This document shows positions 53,554 to 62,694 of a DNA stretch of 64,000 bases, in pieces. The notes beneath the pieces were generated by a model. That model ran no database searches. It had not been told where the DNA came from and saw only the letters and a list, made by a program, of their open reading frames with translations. The stretch comes from an uncultured Bacteroidales bacterium (GTDB lineage Bacteria; Bacteroidota; Bacteroidia; Bacteroidales; P3), in the NCBI GenBank assembly GCA_910586395.1, contig CAJUFX010000001.1, positions 8,416-72,415 on the forward strand. Direction: 5' to 3'. The translations under genes were made by a program, and so were the position numbers. Each line of letters opens with the position of its first letter. Position 1 is the first letter of the stretch.

Positions 53554-54538
53554 TTTGACTTTCGCCAATCCCCACTATCTCTGGTTGCTGTGTATCATTC
53601 CGTTTGTTATTTATTGGTACATCGCGCAAGAGAAAAAGACCTATCCGCGCCTGCATTTTTCCGATACCGGTTTTGCAAGCCGGCTTACCAAGACCTGGCG
53701 GCAACGCACCTTCCCCATGCTGTACGTCCTGCGCGTGTTGTGCTTGGCCTTGCTGATTGTGGCGCTGGCGCGGCCGCAGAGCCACCTCAAGAACAACAGC
53801 CGCCATATCGAGGGCATCGACATCATGCTGGCCATGGATATTTCGGGCAGTATGCTGGCCGAAGACTTCTCGCCCAACCGACTGGAGGCGGCCAAGAAAG
53901 TGGCTTCGGACTTCATCGCCGGACGGCCGGACGACCGTATGGGCCTGGTGGCGTTCAGCGGCGAAGCCTACACGCAATGCCCGCTGACGATAGACCACCG
54001 CATTCTTCAACACCGGCTCAAAGCCCTCAAAAGCGGCGTCATCGAAGACGGCACGGCCATTGGAGACGGGCTTTCGGTGGCCATCAACCGCATCCGCAAC
54101 AGCACAGCCAAAAGCAAGACGATCATCCTGCTGACCGACGGCGTGAACAACCGCGGCGCCATCGACCCGCTCACGGCCGCCGACATGGCGAAACTATACG
54201 GCATCCGCGTCTATACGATCGGCGTCGGCACGCAGGGACTGGCCCCCTATCCGTTCCAGACGCCTTTCGGCATCCAATACCAGAACGTGGAAGTGCAGAT
54301 AGACGAAGACCTGTTGCGGGAAATGGCGCAAAATACCGGCGGCAACTATTTCCGCGCCACGAACCAAAACAAATTGCGCAACATTTTCAAAGAAATCGAC
54401 CAATTGGAAAAGAGTAAGATAGAAGTGCTGACCTACGAATCACACACCGACGAATACCCCCCCTTGCTGTGGCTCGCATTGGCCCTGTTGCTCCTCGAAC
54501 TCTTATGCCGTCTTTTCGTATTCAAAACCCTACCCTAA
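53540..54538 (+). CDS. batA: BatA, VWA-domain membrane protein
   Basis: 332 residues with two N-terminal membrane helices (about 12-29 and 60-77), a von Willebrand A domain (about 92-290) whose MIDAS site begins DISGSM (Asp100, Ser102, Ser104), and a final C-terminal helix. Bat proteins promote oxygen tolerance in Bacteroides fragilis. The domain faces the periplasm and would bind a metal-dependent partner. Confidence 0.95.
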   Translation: MNLSDLTFANPHYLWLLCIIPFVIYWYIAQEKKTYPRLHFSDTGFASRLTKTWRQRTFPMLYVLRVLCLALLIVALARPQSHLKNNSRHIEGIDIMLAMDISGSMLAEDFSPNRLEAAKKVASDFIAGRPDDRMGLVAFSGEAYTQCPLTIDHRILQHRLKALKSGVIEDGTAIGDGLSVAINRIRNSTAKSKTIILLTDGVNNRGAIDPLTAADMAKLYGIRVYTIGVGTQGLAPYPFQTPFGIQYQNVEVQIDEDLLREMAQNTGGNYFRATNQNKLRNIFKEIDQLEKSKIEVLTYESHTDEYPPLLWLALALLLLELLCRLFVFKTLP

Positions 54539-54539
54539 C

Positions 54540-56381
54540 ATGTTCAGATTCGAAAACCCGCAATGGTTATACGGCCTGTTGGTATTTCTGCCGCTGCTGG
54601 CGGCCGTCATCCTCGTCATACGGCGTAAAAACAGACGTTTCGCCCGCCTGGGCGACCCGGAACTCGTGCGCGCGCTCATGCCGGACTATTCGGTCGGCAA
54701 ACAATACGTCAAATACCTGCTGTTACTGATGGCCGGCATCTGCCTGGTCGTTGCGGCGGCCAATCCGCAAATGGGCACGACCGTCAAGAAAGCGGAACGC
54801 AAGGGCGTTGACCTCATGGTGGCGCTGGATATTTCCAACAGCATGAATTGCGAGGACATCCAGCCGTCGCGTCTCATGCGCTCCAAACAGGCCCTCATCC
54901 GCCTGCTCGACAAATTGGGCAGCGACCGCATCGGCCTCGTCGTGTTTGCCGGCGACGCCTTTCTGCAACTGCCGCTGACGAGCGACTACGGGGCGGCCAA
55001 ACTGTTTATCAGCGAAATCAGCACTGACGACATCAGCACACAGGGCACCTCCATCGGTGCGGCCATCGACCTCTGCCTGCAGAGTTTCGAAAACGAAGAG
55101 CGTGAAAACAGCCACAACAAGGCCATCATCGTCATCAGCGACGGCGAAGACCATGAGGCGGCGGCCTTGAGCGCGGCGCAAAAGGCGGCCAAAGCCGGCA
55201 TCCCCGTCCACACCATCGGCATGGGATTGCCGCAGGGCGGCCTGATTCCCGTCTATGCCAACGGGCGGATTGTCGATTACAAGAAAGACCGCCGCGGCCA
55301 AACGGTCATGACCAAACTGAACGAAGACATGTTGCGGCAGGTAGCGGCCGAAGGCAAAGGCTGTTATGTAGGCGCCAACAATACGTCGGCCGGTATCGAA
55401 AAAGTGTTCGATGAAATCAACCGCCTGGACAAAACCCTACTGGAGCAACGCAACATTTCCGACTACGAGAGCCGCTACCAATGGCCGTTGTTCGCCGCCA
55501 TCATCTGTCTGTTGCTCGACATCGTCATCTTTACCAAACAACACCGCCGCCTGAACCGCCAACATATTTTCGGCATGAAAAACACACGAAACACAACGGC
55601 CTTCCCCGTCGCCACGGTTCTACTACTCTTCGGCCTGGCCGCCCTGCTGTGGCCGGCCGGCCTGTACGCCCAGACCGTTCCGCTGACCCATCAAGGCAAC
55701 CGCCTTTACGATCAGGAAGACTACCCGACGGCTGAAGAGGCCTACCGCAAAGGGCTCGCGCTGGACTCGACCGACACCCGCCTGCTTTACAACCTCGGCA
55801 ACACGCAGTATAAACAAGGCCTTTATCCGCAGGCCGCGGAACAATACGCCAAAGTGTTGCGGAACCCTTATCTGAGCAAGAAAGAACGCGCCCATGCCGC
55901 CCACAACCTCGGCAACGCCTATATGCAGACACAGGCCTATGCCGAAGCCGTGGACGCCTATAAGCAGGCCTTGCGCCAACGCCCCGAAGACGCCGACACC
56001 AAATACAATCTGGCCTACGCGCAAAAATTGCTCCAGCAGCAACAACAGCAGCAACAACAGCAACAGCAAAACAACAACCAGGACCGACAGGACCAAAACC
56101 AGGAGCAACAAGGCCGACAGGGACAGAACCAAGAGCAGCAGGAGCAGCCGAAAGACCAGCAGAATCAACAAGGCGGCCAACGCCCAGACGATGGACAGGA
56201 TCAGCCGCAGGACCGCCCCGACACACAACAGGGCCGCGAGGCTCAGGAAAATGACCGCCGCAAGAAAAACGAGGCCGAAAAAATCCTGCAAGCCTTGGAA
56301 AACCAAGAAAAAAAGACCTTGGATAAGGTCAAGAAAAAGGAAATGCCCGTCCGCAAGAAAAACACCGAAAAAGATTGGTAA
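54540..56381 (+). CDS. BatB-BatC fusion (VWA domain plus TPR/poly-Gln region)
   Basis: 613 residues. The first 345 are BatB: two membrane helices, a VWA domain with MIDAS DISNSM (Asp97) and a C-terminal helix near 320-337. The frame continues without a stop into a complete BatC: Met346, a second signal-like helix (ATVLLLFGLAALLWPAGLYA), three TPR units (about 385-500) and a Gln/Asn/Asp-rich segment with a 12-glutamine run. The basic tail KKKEMPVRKK closes it. In Bacteroides fragilis batB and batC are separate genes. Separate translation from the ATG at 55575 remains possible. Confidence 0.9.
   Translation: MFRFENPQWLYGLLVFLPLLAAVILVIRRKNRRFARLGDPELVRALMPDYSVGKQYVKYLLLLMAGICLVVAAANPQMGTTVKKAERKGVDLMVALDISNSMNCEDIQPSRLMRSKQALIRLLDKLGSDRIGLVVFAGDAFLQLPLTSDYGAAKLFISEISTDDISTQGTSIGAAIDLCLQSFENEERENSHNKAIIVISDGEDHEAAALSAAQKAAKAGIPVHTIGMGLPQGGLIPVYANGRIVDYKKDRRGQTVMTKLNEDMLRQVAAEGKGCYVGANNTSAGIEKVFDEINRLDKTLLEQRNISDYESRYQWPLFAAIICLLLDIVIFTKQHRRLNRQHIFGMKNTRNTTAFPVATVLLLFGLAALLWPAGLYAQTVPLTHQGNRLYDQEDYPTAEEAYRKGLALDSTDTRLLYNLGNTQYKQGLYPQAAEQYAKVLRNPYLSKKERAHAAHNLGNAYMQTQAYAEAVDAYKQALRQRPEDADTKYNLAYAQKLLQQQQQQQQQQQQNNNQDRQDQNQEQQGRQGQNQEQQEQPKDQQNQQGGQRPDDGQDQPQDRPDTQQGREAQENDRRKKNEAEKILQALENQEKKTLDKVKKKEMPVRKKNTEKDW
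56034..56080 (+). repeat. CAG/CAA triplet run encoding poly-glutamine
   Basis: An uninterrupted stretch of CAG and CAA codons encodes about 12 glutamines in the BatC part. Mixed codons should limit slippage, but the run is a likely place for length variation between strains. Confidence 0.8.
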
Positions 56382-56383
56382 GT

Positions 56384-58243
56384 ATGAAACGTCTCTTTTG
56401 TAGTTTATTATACCTGTTTTGCCTTGTCTCGGCCACGCTTGCGGCTCAGGACGGCGTTACGTTTCAGGTTCAGGCTCCGCGCGAAGTATATGCCGGAGAG
56501 GCGTTCGACATCACGTTTGTCGTCAATTCGCAAGGCTCGCGAAACTTCAAGGCACCGGCATTCAAAGGGTTCGACATCTTGTTCGGTCCCTCCCAGTCGC
56601 AATCCTCCAACTTCAGCTTTATCAACGGCCAGATGCAACAGAGTTTCACGCTCTCGTATGCCTATCGGCTCCGCGCCCCCGGAACGGCGGGGGAATTCCG
56701 TTTCGAGCCGGCCACCATTGAGGTCAAAGGCCAGCCTTACCAAACGGAAGCCGTCGTCCTCAAAGTATTGCCGGCCCGCCCGCAGAACGGCGGCCAAAGC
56801 GGTTCCGGCCGAAGCAACGCGCCGGCGCCCGGAAGCAGGCCGTCCCAACCCGTAAGCGGCGAAATCAGCAACGACGACATCTTCTTGCGCAGTTTCGTCA
56901 GCAAAAGCAACCCTTACGTCGGCGAAGAAGTGGTCGTGACCTACCGGCTCTACACCGCCGTCCCCGTCCGCCAGTACAGCATCAACAAACTGCCGTCCAA
57001 CAAAGGTTTCTGGTCTGAGGAACTCAAAACGGGCGAAAACGAACAGCGCGAAACGATCAACGGCCGCCCCTACGTCTATGTGGATTTGCGCAAAGTGGCT
57101 CTGTTTCCGCAGGAAGCCGGCAAACTCACGATAGAACCGCTGGAAATAGAAGTCGTGGCCGCCATCCAACAAAGGCGCGAACGCACGGGCACGATCTTCG
57201 ATATTTTCGATGATCCGTTTTTCGACCGCGTGGCCTATACCCAAGCCAACGTCCGCTCCAAACCGACGGCCTTGAACGTTCGCCCGCTGCCGGAACGCGG
57301 CCGGCCGGTCGATTTCAACGGGCCGGTGGGCGACTACAAGGTCGCTTTTCAATACGACAGGACACAGGAACTGAAAGCCAACGAAGCGATTAACTTTACA
57401 TTCAGCGTCAACGGCAACGGCAACATCGAATTGGTACAGCCGCCGCATATCCTGTTCCCGCCCGACTTCGAAGTTTACGAGCCACGCGTCAACCTGCAGA
57501 AAACACAGGAAAACCACATCGGCGGACAAGCTTCAATCGAATACATCGTGGTACCGCGCAGCCCCGGCATCTACCGCATTCCAGCCTTCTCCTTCTCCTA
57601 TTTCCATCCGCAATCGGGACAATACAAAACCGTGGACATTCCCGAAACCGCCCTCAACATCCGTGAGGGCGACGGCACGTATGTCCCCGCCGGCAACCGC
57701 CACACTACGGACGGTGGCGAGGCTCGGACGCTGGCGCCAATACAGACCCATGCCCCGCGCTGGTTCAAGACAGGACAACAATTTTTCCTCAGTACGGGGT
57801 GGTGGTTAGGTTTGGCAGGCCTTTTCGTTTTGGCGGCCGCCTCGGTCCGGACGTACCGCCGCCATCGCGCGGCATTGGCCGACCCCATCGGCCTGCGCAA
57901 CAAACGCGCTTACAAGGAGGCGCGCCGTTGCCTGCGGAAAGGACACCTCTACATGACACAAAACAAAAAGAACGACTTCTATATCGAACTGTCGCAAGCG
58001 CTTTGGGGATTTTTGAGCCACAAATTCGACATTCCCGTTTCCGACCTCTCGATGAGTCGCGTCCGCGAAGTACTGCTGGATAAAGGTATTGCGGATACGA
58101 CCGCCGAGGCGTTCGTACGGACCTTGGATCACTGCGAATTCGAACGCTTCGCGCCTCAGGGAAACAGCCGCCAGAGCATGGCCGCCATTTACGAAGAGGC
58201 CCTGAACGTCATTTCATCGATTGTCAAAGAATTAAAAGCATGA
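56384..58243 (+). CDS. batD: BatD oxygen-tolerance protein
   Basis: 619 residues from the ATG at 56384 (an in-frame TTG lies 9 bp earlier). A signal peptide (KRLFCSLLYLFCLVSATLAAQ) is followed by tandem beta-sandwich domains (about 20-440) with BatD signatures VTFQVQAPREVYAGEAF and SKSNPYVGEEVVVTYRLY, a membrane helix near 465-485, and a cytoplasmic helical tail. It is probably a periplasmic-facing scaffold for BatA/BatB. It overlaps batE by ATGA. Confidence 0.95.
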   Translation: MKRLFCSLLYLFCLVSATLAAQDGVTFQVQAPREVYAGEAFDITFVVNSQGSRNFKAPAFKGFDILFGPSQSQSSNFSFINGQMQQSFTLSYAYRLRAPGTAGEFRFEPATIEVKGQPYQTEAVVLKVLPARPQNGGQSGSGRSNAPAPGSRPSQPVSGEISNDDIFLRSFVSKSNPYVGEEVVVTYRLYTAVPVRQYSINKLPSNKGFWSEELKTGENEQRETINGRPYVYVDLRKVALFPQEAGKLTIEPLEIEVVAAIQQRRERTGTIFDIFDDPFFDRVAYTQANVRSKPTALNVRPLPERGRPVDFNGPVGDYKVAFQYDRTQELKANEAINFTFSVNGNGNIELVQPPHILFPPDFEVYEPRVNLQKTQENHIGGQASIEYIVVPRSPGIYRIPAFSFSYFHPQSGQYKTVDIPETALNIREGDGTYVPAGNRHTTDGGEARTLAPIQTHAPRWFKTGQQFFLSTGWWLGLAGLFVLAAASVRTYRRHRAALADPIGLRNKRAYKEARRCLRKGHLYMTQNKKNDFYIELSQALWGFLSHKFDIPVSDLSMSRVREVLLDKGIADTTAEAFVRTLDHCEFERFAPQGNSRQSMAAIYEEALNVISSIVKELKA

Positions 58244-59037
58244 AAACGCCCATAACAAAACTCATCCTCATCTTTTTCGGTCTGACCGCCGTTTTGTCCA
58301 AGCCAGGACAAGCCCGGGCGGCCGGCTCCGAGTTGCCCGTCGATTACGCGATGAGCCTCTATGCCGAAGGCAATTTGCTCTATCAGCGCGAAAAATATGA
58401 AGAAGCTATCGGTTGCTACCGGCAGATATTGTCGTTGCCCTACGAAGCTTGGGAAGTTTACTATAATCTGGGCAACGCTTATTATAAAACGGGGGCTTAC
58501 AGCCAAGCCATTTTAGCCTACGAACGCGCCGGACGGATCAAACCCGGCCAAGCCGACATACAACAGAATCTGGCACTCTGCCGCACCAAAATCACGGACG
58601 AACGGGAAACCCTGCCCTCTTTCTTCTTGCAGGCTTTCTGGCAACGCATCGTACGCATCATGCCGCCGAACGCCTGGGCGGGCAGTCTTTTGGGCTTTAC
58701 GGCTGTCCTGCTGTTATGCGTCATTTGCTATTCCCTGACCCACCGTTACAATCTGCGTCGGACGACTTTCTATGGCACCTGCATTTCGTCCACGGCCGTC
58801 TTCATCGCGCTCATGGCCTGTATTTCAGCTAGAAAAGCGCGCTTCAAACCCGAAGCCATCATCATGGTGCCGCAGACCGAAATCAAGGCCCGCCCCGAAG
58901 CCGCGGCCGAGACACGCTATCTGTTGCACGAGGGAAATAAGGTGGAGATATTGGACGAGATCGCGCCCTATTGCAAGATCAAAATGAGCGACGGCAACCA
59001 AGGATGGGTTCCCGCCGCCGATTTGGAACGCATATAG
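58240..59037 (+). CDS. batE: BatE (TPR plus SH3-like protein)
   Basis: 265 residues with a signal peptide, one to two TPR units (about 35-110, EGNLLYQREKYEEAIGCYRQI), two membrane helices (about 140-195) and a C-terminal SH3-like domain (about 205-265, IKARPEAAAETRYLLHEGNKVEIL). This is the standard BatE architecture; it is the last gene of the Bat operon. Confidence 0.93.
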   Translation: MKTPITKLILIFFGLTAVLSKPGQARAAGSELPVDYAMSLYAEGNLLYQREKYEEAIGCYRQILSLPYEAWEVYYNLGNAYYKTGAYSQAILAYERAGRIKPGQADIQQNLALCRTKITDERETLPSFFLQAFWQRIVRIMPPNAWAGSLLGFTAVLLLCVICYSLTHRYNLRRTTFYGTCISSTAVFIALMACISARKARFKPEAIIMVPQTEIKARPEAAAETRYLLHEGNKVEILDEIAPYCKIKMSDGNQGWVPAADLERI

Positions 59038-59080
59038 GCATACTGATTTTGCGGCCCCTCTATGGGCGCCCCCTAAAAGA

Positions 59081-59116
59081 ACAAAGGCGAATCCTTAGGA
59101 TTCGCCTTTGTTTTTT
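59081..59116. terminator. Bidirectional terminator between batE and lpxC/fabZ
   Basis: A perfect stem of 14 bp (acaaaggcgaatcc with its complement) around a three-base loop, with T-runs on both outer sides. Confidence 0.92.
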
Positions 59117-59142
59117 GCAGTCACCAACGGTAAGCCCCCGTT

Positions 59143-60567
59143 TTACTTGGTTTTGGGCGCATCCGCGCGACGCGACAGTTGCGCCAACAGTTCGGCCTCG
59201 GCCACGATTTCATCGCCCACATAAGCCCAGCCTTTCATATGGCACAGGCCTCTTCGGAAAGGCGATGCCGGCACCAATTTGAAAATCAACTGGTCGCCTG
59301 GAACGACCTGACGGCGGAACTTGACCTGATCCATCTTCAGGAAGTAGGTCAGATAGTTTTCCGGATCCGGCAACTGCGTCAGCATATAGATGCCGCCGCA
59401 TTGCGCCATCGCCTCCATCTGCAAGACGCCCGGCATGACGGGCGCGCCCGGGAAGTGACCGACGAAAAACGCTTCGTTCATCGTCACGTTCTTGACGCCG
59501 ACCACCTGATCCTTGTCCATATAGACGATTTTATCGACCAAAAGGAAGGGCGGACGGTGCGGCAGAATCTGCTGAATCTGGTTGATATCGTACAGCGGCT
59601 TGGCATTCGGATCCCATTGCGGCAAAGCCTCTATCGCCATGTCTTTCTTGGCGCGCTTCGCCAACTGCTTCACGAACGCGGCGTTGGCGCCATGCCCCGG
59701 ACGCTCGGCCGTCACCTGCGCTTTCATATAGCACCCCAACAACGCGAAATCGCCTATCATATCCATGAGTTTATGACGCGCGGGTTCGTTCCGGAAACGC
59801 AAATCGACATTATTCAGAACGCCTTCCGCCTTGACCTCTACGGCCGGCTTGTGCAACAGGTCGGCCAAGCGTTTGAGTTCACTTTCCGGCAACACCTTAT
59901 CGACAAAGACGATGGCGTTCGACAAATCGCCGCCCTTGATCAGATTATGCTGATACAAGGCCTCGAGTTCATGCAGGAACACAAACGTCCGGCAGGGCGC
60001 GATTTCCTGTGCGAAAAACGCATCGTCCGCCGGTCCGTCCGCCCGGAACTGCGCGTATTGCGGCACGACCACCTTGGAATCGTAATCGACCAAAGCCGTC
60101 ATCTCGCGTACCGGCGAAGGCACGGCCTTGAAACGGATTTTACCGTCTTCGGACGTAAAGGTCTCGACCGACGGCAATTCGTAATACCGACGTTCGGCCT
60201 CCTGCTCCACAATGCCGGCTTTCAAAATCGCCTCCACGACAGGCGCCGCACTGCCGTCCAGAATCGGCATCTCCATCGTATCGGTTTCTATCAATACGTT
60301 ATCCAAGCCCAAACCGGCCAAGGCCGACAGAAAATGTTCCACGGTCGCTACGCGGACGCCGCCCTTTTCCAAGGTGGTGCCGCGCGAAGAATCCACGACG
60401 TTTTCCACCAACGCCTCTATATTCGGGCTGTCCGGCAAATCCGTCCGCTTGAATTGAAACCAAAAATTCTCGGGAGCCGGTTTCAGGGTCACGGTCGCCA
60501 TGACGCCCGTGTGCAACCCCACGCCTTTGATTTCAACCGGCGCTTTCAGTGTACGCTGTTTATCCAT
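59143..60567 (-). CDS. Bifunctional LpxC/FabZ (UDP-acyl-GlcNAc deacetylase / hydroxyacyl-ACP dehydratase)
   Basis: 474 residues joining two enzymes separately encoded in most Gram-negative bacteria. Residues 1-310 are LpxC: zinc ligands His78 (TVEHFLSALAG), His265 and Asp269 (HKLMDMIGD), and catalytic His292 in PGHGANAAF. From about 325 comes FabZ: HRPPFLLVDKI, catalytic His371 in VGHFPGAPVMPG and Glu385. The fusion is known in Bacteroidota; it links lipid A deacetylation with fatty acid elongation, both drawing on hydroxyacyl-ACP. Confidence 0.96.
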   Translation of the reverse strand: MDKQRTLKAPVEIKGVGLHTGVMATVTLKPAPENFWFQFKRTDLPDSPNIEALVENVVDSSRGTTLEKGGVRVATVEHFLSALAGLGLDNVLIETDTMEMPILDGSAAPVVEAILKAGIVEQEAERRYYELPSVETFTSEDGKIRFKAVPSPVREMTALVDYDSKVVVPQYAQFRADGPADDAFFAQEIAPCRTFVFLHELEALYQHNLIKGGDLSNAIVFVDKVLPESELKRLADLLHKPAVEVKAEGVLNNVDLRFRNEPARHKLMDMIGDFALLGCYMKAQVTAERPGHGANAAFVKQLAKRAKKDMAIEALPQWDPNAKPLYDINQIQQILPHRPPFLLVDKIVYMDKDQVVGVKNVTMNEAFFVGHFPGAPVMPGVLQMEAMAQCGGIYMLTQLPDPENYLTYFLKMDQVKFRRQVVPGDQLIFKLVPASPFRRGLCHMKGWAYVGDEIVAEAELLAQLSRRADAPKTK

Positions 60568-60634
60568 AACTTTTTCTTTTTCTCATCCACCCTATCGCTA
60601 AACACAGCGATAGTTTATGGATTAATAAAGTGGC

Positions 60635-60665
60635 AAAGATAGTGAAAGATGAGCGCAGAAACAAA
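60635..60665 (-). promoter_or_regulatory. Promoter of lpxC/fabZ, overlapping a palindrome
   Basis: The minus strand reads TATCTTTG (plus 60635-60642) with TTTG (plus CAAA 60662-60665) at 19 bp upstream. The -33 box lies inside a perfect 11-bp palindrome at 60661-60685, so a repressor or activator site there would control transcription. Confidence 0.75.
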
Positions 60666-60970
60666 CGGATTGCAAATCCGTTTGTAGCGGATTTGGATGG
60701 CGGACGAATCAAAACAATGTTTTGTGTTCGTCCGAACCTACAAGTCTGCACAGTTCGAAATGCTTTAGGCTTTTCGAACGTTTTCGTTAAGCCAAGTGAA
60801 CCATGCTAAGCTTGCTTGAGCATGGCCATGGCGAGAAAACGTGCGCGAAAGCGAACTATTTTTGCCGAATTGCATCCTATCTTGGTCTGCGACCGACGTT
60901 TTTTCGCCATGGGCATACTCCAAACCAGTTTGGAGTATGCCCATGGCTTACCAAAAACGTTAATGGCGAA
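60661..60970. repeat. Cluster of six inverted repeats between lpxC/fabZ and rprX
   Basis: From left: 60661-60685 (11-bp arms, perfect); 60701-60734 (about 16-bp arms, cggacgaa...ttcgtccg, slightly imperfect); 60753-60779 (gttcgaaa...tttcgaac); 60801-60825 (ccatgcta-agc with gcttgagcatgg); 60826-60842 with 60896-60912 (17 bp, one G-U); and 60907-60946 (perfect 18-bp arms, four-base loop). The last two share 60907-60912 and cannot form together. No protein-coding frame, tRNA or terminator T-run explains them. A MITE-type element or a structured RNA are the main possibilities. Confidence 0.85.
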
Positions 60971-60994
60971 GCTATAAAGGTAACATTTTTTTCG

Positions 60995-61002
60995 TAACTT
61001 TG
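60995..61002 (+). promoter_or_regulatory. Candidate -7 element of rprX
   Basis: TAACTTTG matches TAnnTTTG, 66 bp before the rprX start. The -33 position is not TTTG, which may mean activator dependence. Confidence 0.6.
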
Positions 61003-61068
61003 TCCGTTGCCGCACCGGTGCCGCCGCCCCGCTTACCGCCCGCACCGAACGGCCGACGCCAACGTCCC

Positions 61069-62652
61069 ATGAGTAAAAAAAATCTGTTCTATATCATCTG
61101 TGCCATGAGCATCGCCCTGCTGGGTTTCATCTCCGTACAGATCTATTGGACGCGCCAAGTCTTCAAGTTACAGGAACAGGTCTTCAAAAACACGGTGAAC
61201 CAAGCCATGGACGAGGTGGTTTTTCAAATCAACCGCCGCGACATCTCGGAACGCGTGTTGCGTTACCGGCAACATGCCGAACTCATCCGCCGCATCGACA
61301 CACTCAATACCTGGATGGCCATCCTGCGGCAAAGTTATCCCGCCATCGCCTTCGAAGAACGTTCCTTCAGCCAAAACGCGCAAGACAACTTCATCCTGAC
61401 CGAACCGCCCCTGTTGCCGGACTCCGTCTCCGCCGCCATCGGACCGCAGCCGTCCGCCGTCTATATCCGCCGCCTGCGGAACACGTATCGCGCCTGGGAA
61501 CAAGAGCGCACGCTCCTGTTTCTCAACAGCCGCCTGTTCGACGACCTATTGCGGGAAACGATGCGCCATACGCCCGAACAGAATCTGCTCCGCCGCCTCG
61601 ATCCCTACCGTCTGGACAGCCTCATCGCCCGCGAGTTGAACGCCAAAGGACTCCATACCGATTTCGAATGGGGCATTTTCAGCAACGACCGCTCCAAACT
61701 CATCGTCCGCCGTTCCCGCGATTACGGCGTGCGCCTGTTGCAAAGTCCTTATTTCTACCAATTGTTCCCCAACGATCCGTCTCCGGACGCCTATTTCCTC
61801 ATCGTCGATTTTCCGCAACAAAAAGCGTTCATCGCCTCCCGCATGTGGTACCTCGGCCTTGTGACGCTGTTGCTGTTCGGCCTGCAACTGTTTGCGTTTT
61901 CCTACACGGTGCGCGCCGTCATCCGACAACACCGGTTCGCCGTGCAAAAGGCCGACTTCATCAATCACATCACCCACGAAATCAAAACGCCCGTTTCCAC
62001 CATCTCGTTGGTATGCGAATCGTTCCGCGACCCGGACATCCACTACGGCGAAGCCGAAATCCAAAACCTGTTGCATATCGTCCAGCACGAAAGCGGCCGC
62101 TTGCAACAACTCAGCCGGCAGATGATCGAAATTTCCACGCTCGAAAAAGGATTCTATCAATTGGACCGCCGTGAATGCGACCTGCACGAGATTATCCGGC
62201 AGGCCATCAACCACAGCGGTTTTCAGATTATGCTGAACCGCGGGCAGATCCAGACCGACCTGCAAGCCGCCAAAACCCTTATATTCGGCGACAAAGAACG
62301 GCTTATCAGCGTATTCACCAACCTCATCGAGAACGCGAACAAATACTGCGAACGCGCGCCGCTCATCCGCATCGAAAGCCACGACACGCCCGACGGCATC
62401 GAGATTACGGTCTCCGACAACGGCATCGGCATCCCGAAGAAGCAATGGCATAAAATCTTCGAGAAACTGTACCGCGTCCCGGCCGGCAACACGCAGAAAC
62501 ATTACGGCTTCGGTTTGGGGCTCAGTTTTGTCAAATCCATTACGGAACAGCACAAAGGCAAAATATGGGTGGAGAGCGAACTAAAAAAAGGCTCGACCTT
62601 CCACCTGCTGTTCCCGGCCGTCGCCAAACCCGGTGCCGACCGAGAAGGGTAA
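61069..62652 (+). CDS. RprX-like sensor histidine kinase
   Basis: 527 residues from the ATG at 61069; earlier in-frame codons are Pro/Ala/Arg-rich and overlap the promoter. Two membrane helices (about 8-27 and 260-283) bracket a periplasmic sensor. They are followed by HisKA with phospho-accepting His303 (INHITHEIKTP) and an HATPase domain with NLIENANKYC (N box), DNGIGIP (G1) and GFGLGLSFVK (G2). The whole resembles Bacteroides fragilis RprX, whose RprY partner regulates envelope-related genes. The signal is unknown. Confidence 0.9.
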   Translation: MSKKNLFYIICAMSIALLGFISVQIYWTRQVFKLQEQVFKNTVNQAMDEVVFQINRRDISERVLRYRQHAELIRRIDTLNTWMAILRQSYPAIAFEERSFSQNAQDNFILTEPPLLPDSVSAAIGPQPSAVYIRRLRNTYRAWEQERTLLFLNSRLFDDLLRETMRHTPEQNLLRRLDPYRLDSLIARELNAKGLHTDFEWGIFSNDRSKLIVRRSRDYGVRLLQSPYFYQLFPNDPSPDAYFLIVDFPQQKAFIASRMWYLGLVTLLLFGLQLFAFSYTVRAVIRQHRFAVQKADFINHITHEIKTPVSTISLVCESFRDPDIHYGEAEIQNLLHIVQHESGRLQQLSRQMIEISTLEKGFYQLDRRECDLHEIIRQAINHSGFQIMLNRGQIQTDLQAAKTLIFGDKERLISVFTNLIENANKYCERAPLIRIESHDTPDGIEITVSDNGIGIPKKQWHKIFEKLYRVPAGNTQKHYGFGLGLSFVKSITEQHKGKIWVESELKKGSTFHLLFPAVAKPGADREG

Positions 62653-62659
62653 CGGCCGC

Positions 62660-62690
62660 TTGTTTCTGCGCGCACCTTTCACTATATTTG
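62660..62690 (+). promoter_or_regulatory. Internal promoter directly upstream of rprY
   Basis: TTG at 62660-62662, a 20-bp spacer and TATATTTG at 62683-62690. The rprY ATG is at 62695, only 5 bp after the -7 box, so this promoter would give a leaderless message. Confidence 0.7.
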
Positions 62691-62694
62691 CGCT

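Noticed and set aside
59179..60642. 487-codon plus-strand frame opposite lpxC/fabZ
   Set aside because: His/Arg/Leu-rich shadow translation, no motif, and it crosses the lpxC/fabZ promoter.
60701..60780. tRNA gene suggested by a gttcgaaa stretch
   Set aside because: No cloverleaf with acceptor, D and anticodon arms can be drawn; the stretch belongs to a simple hairpin.
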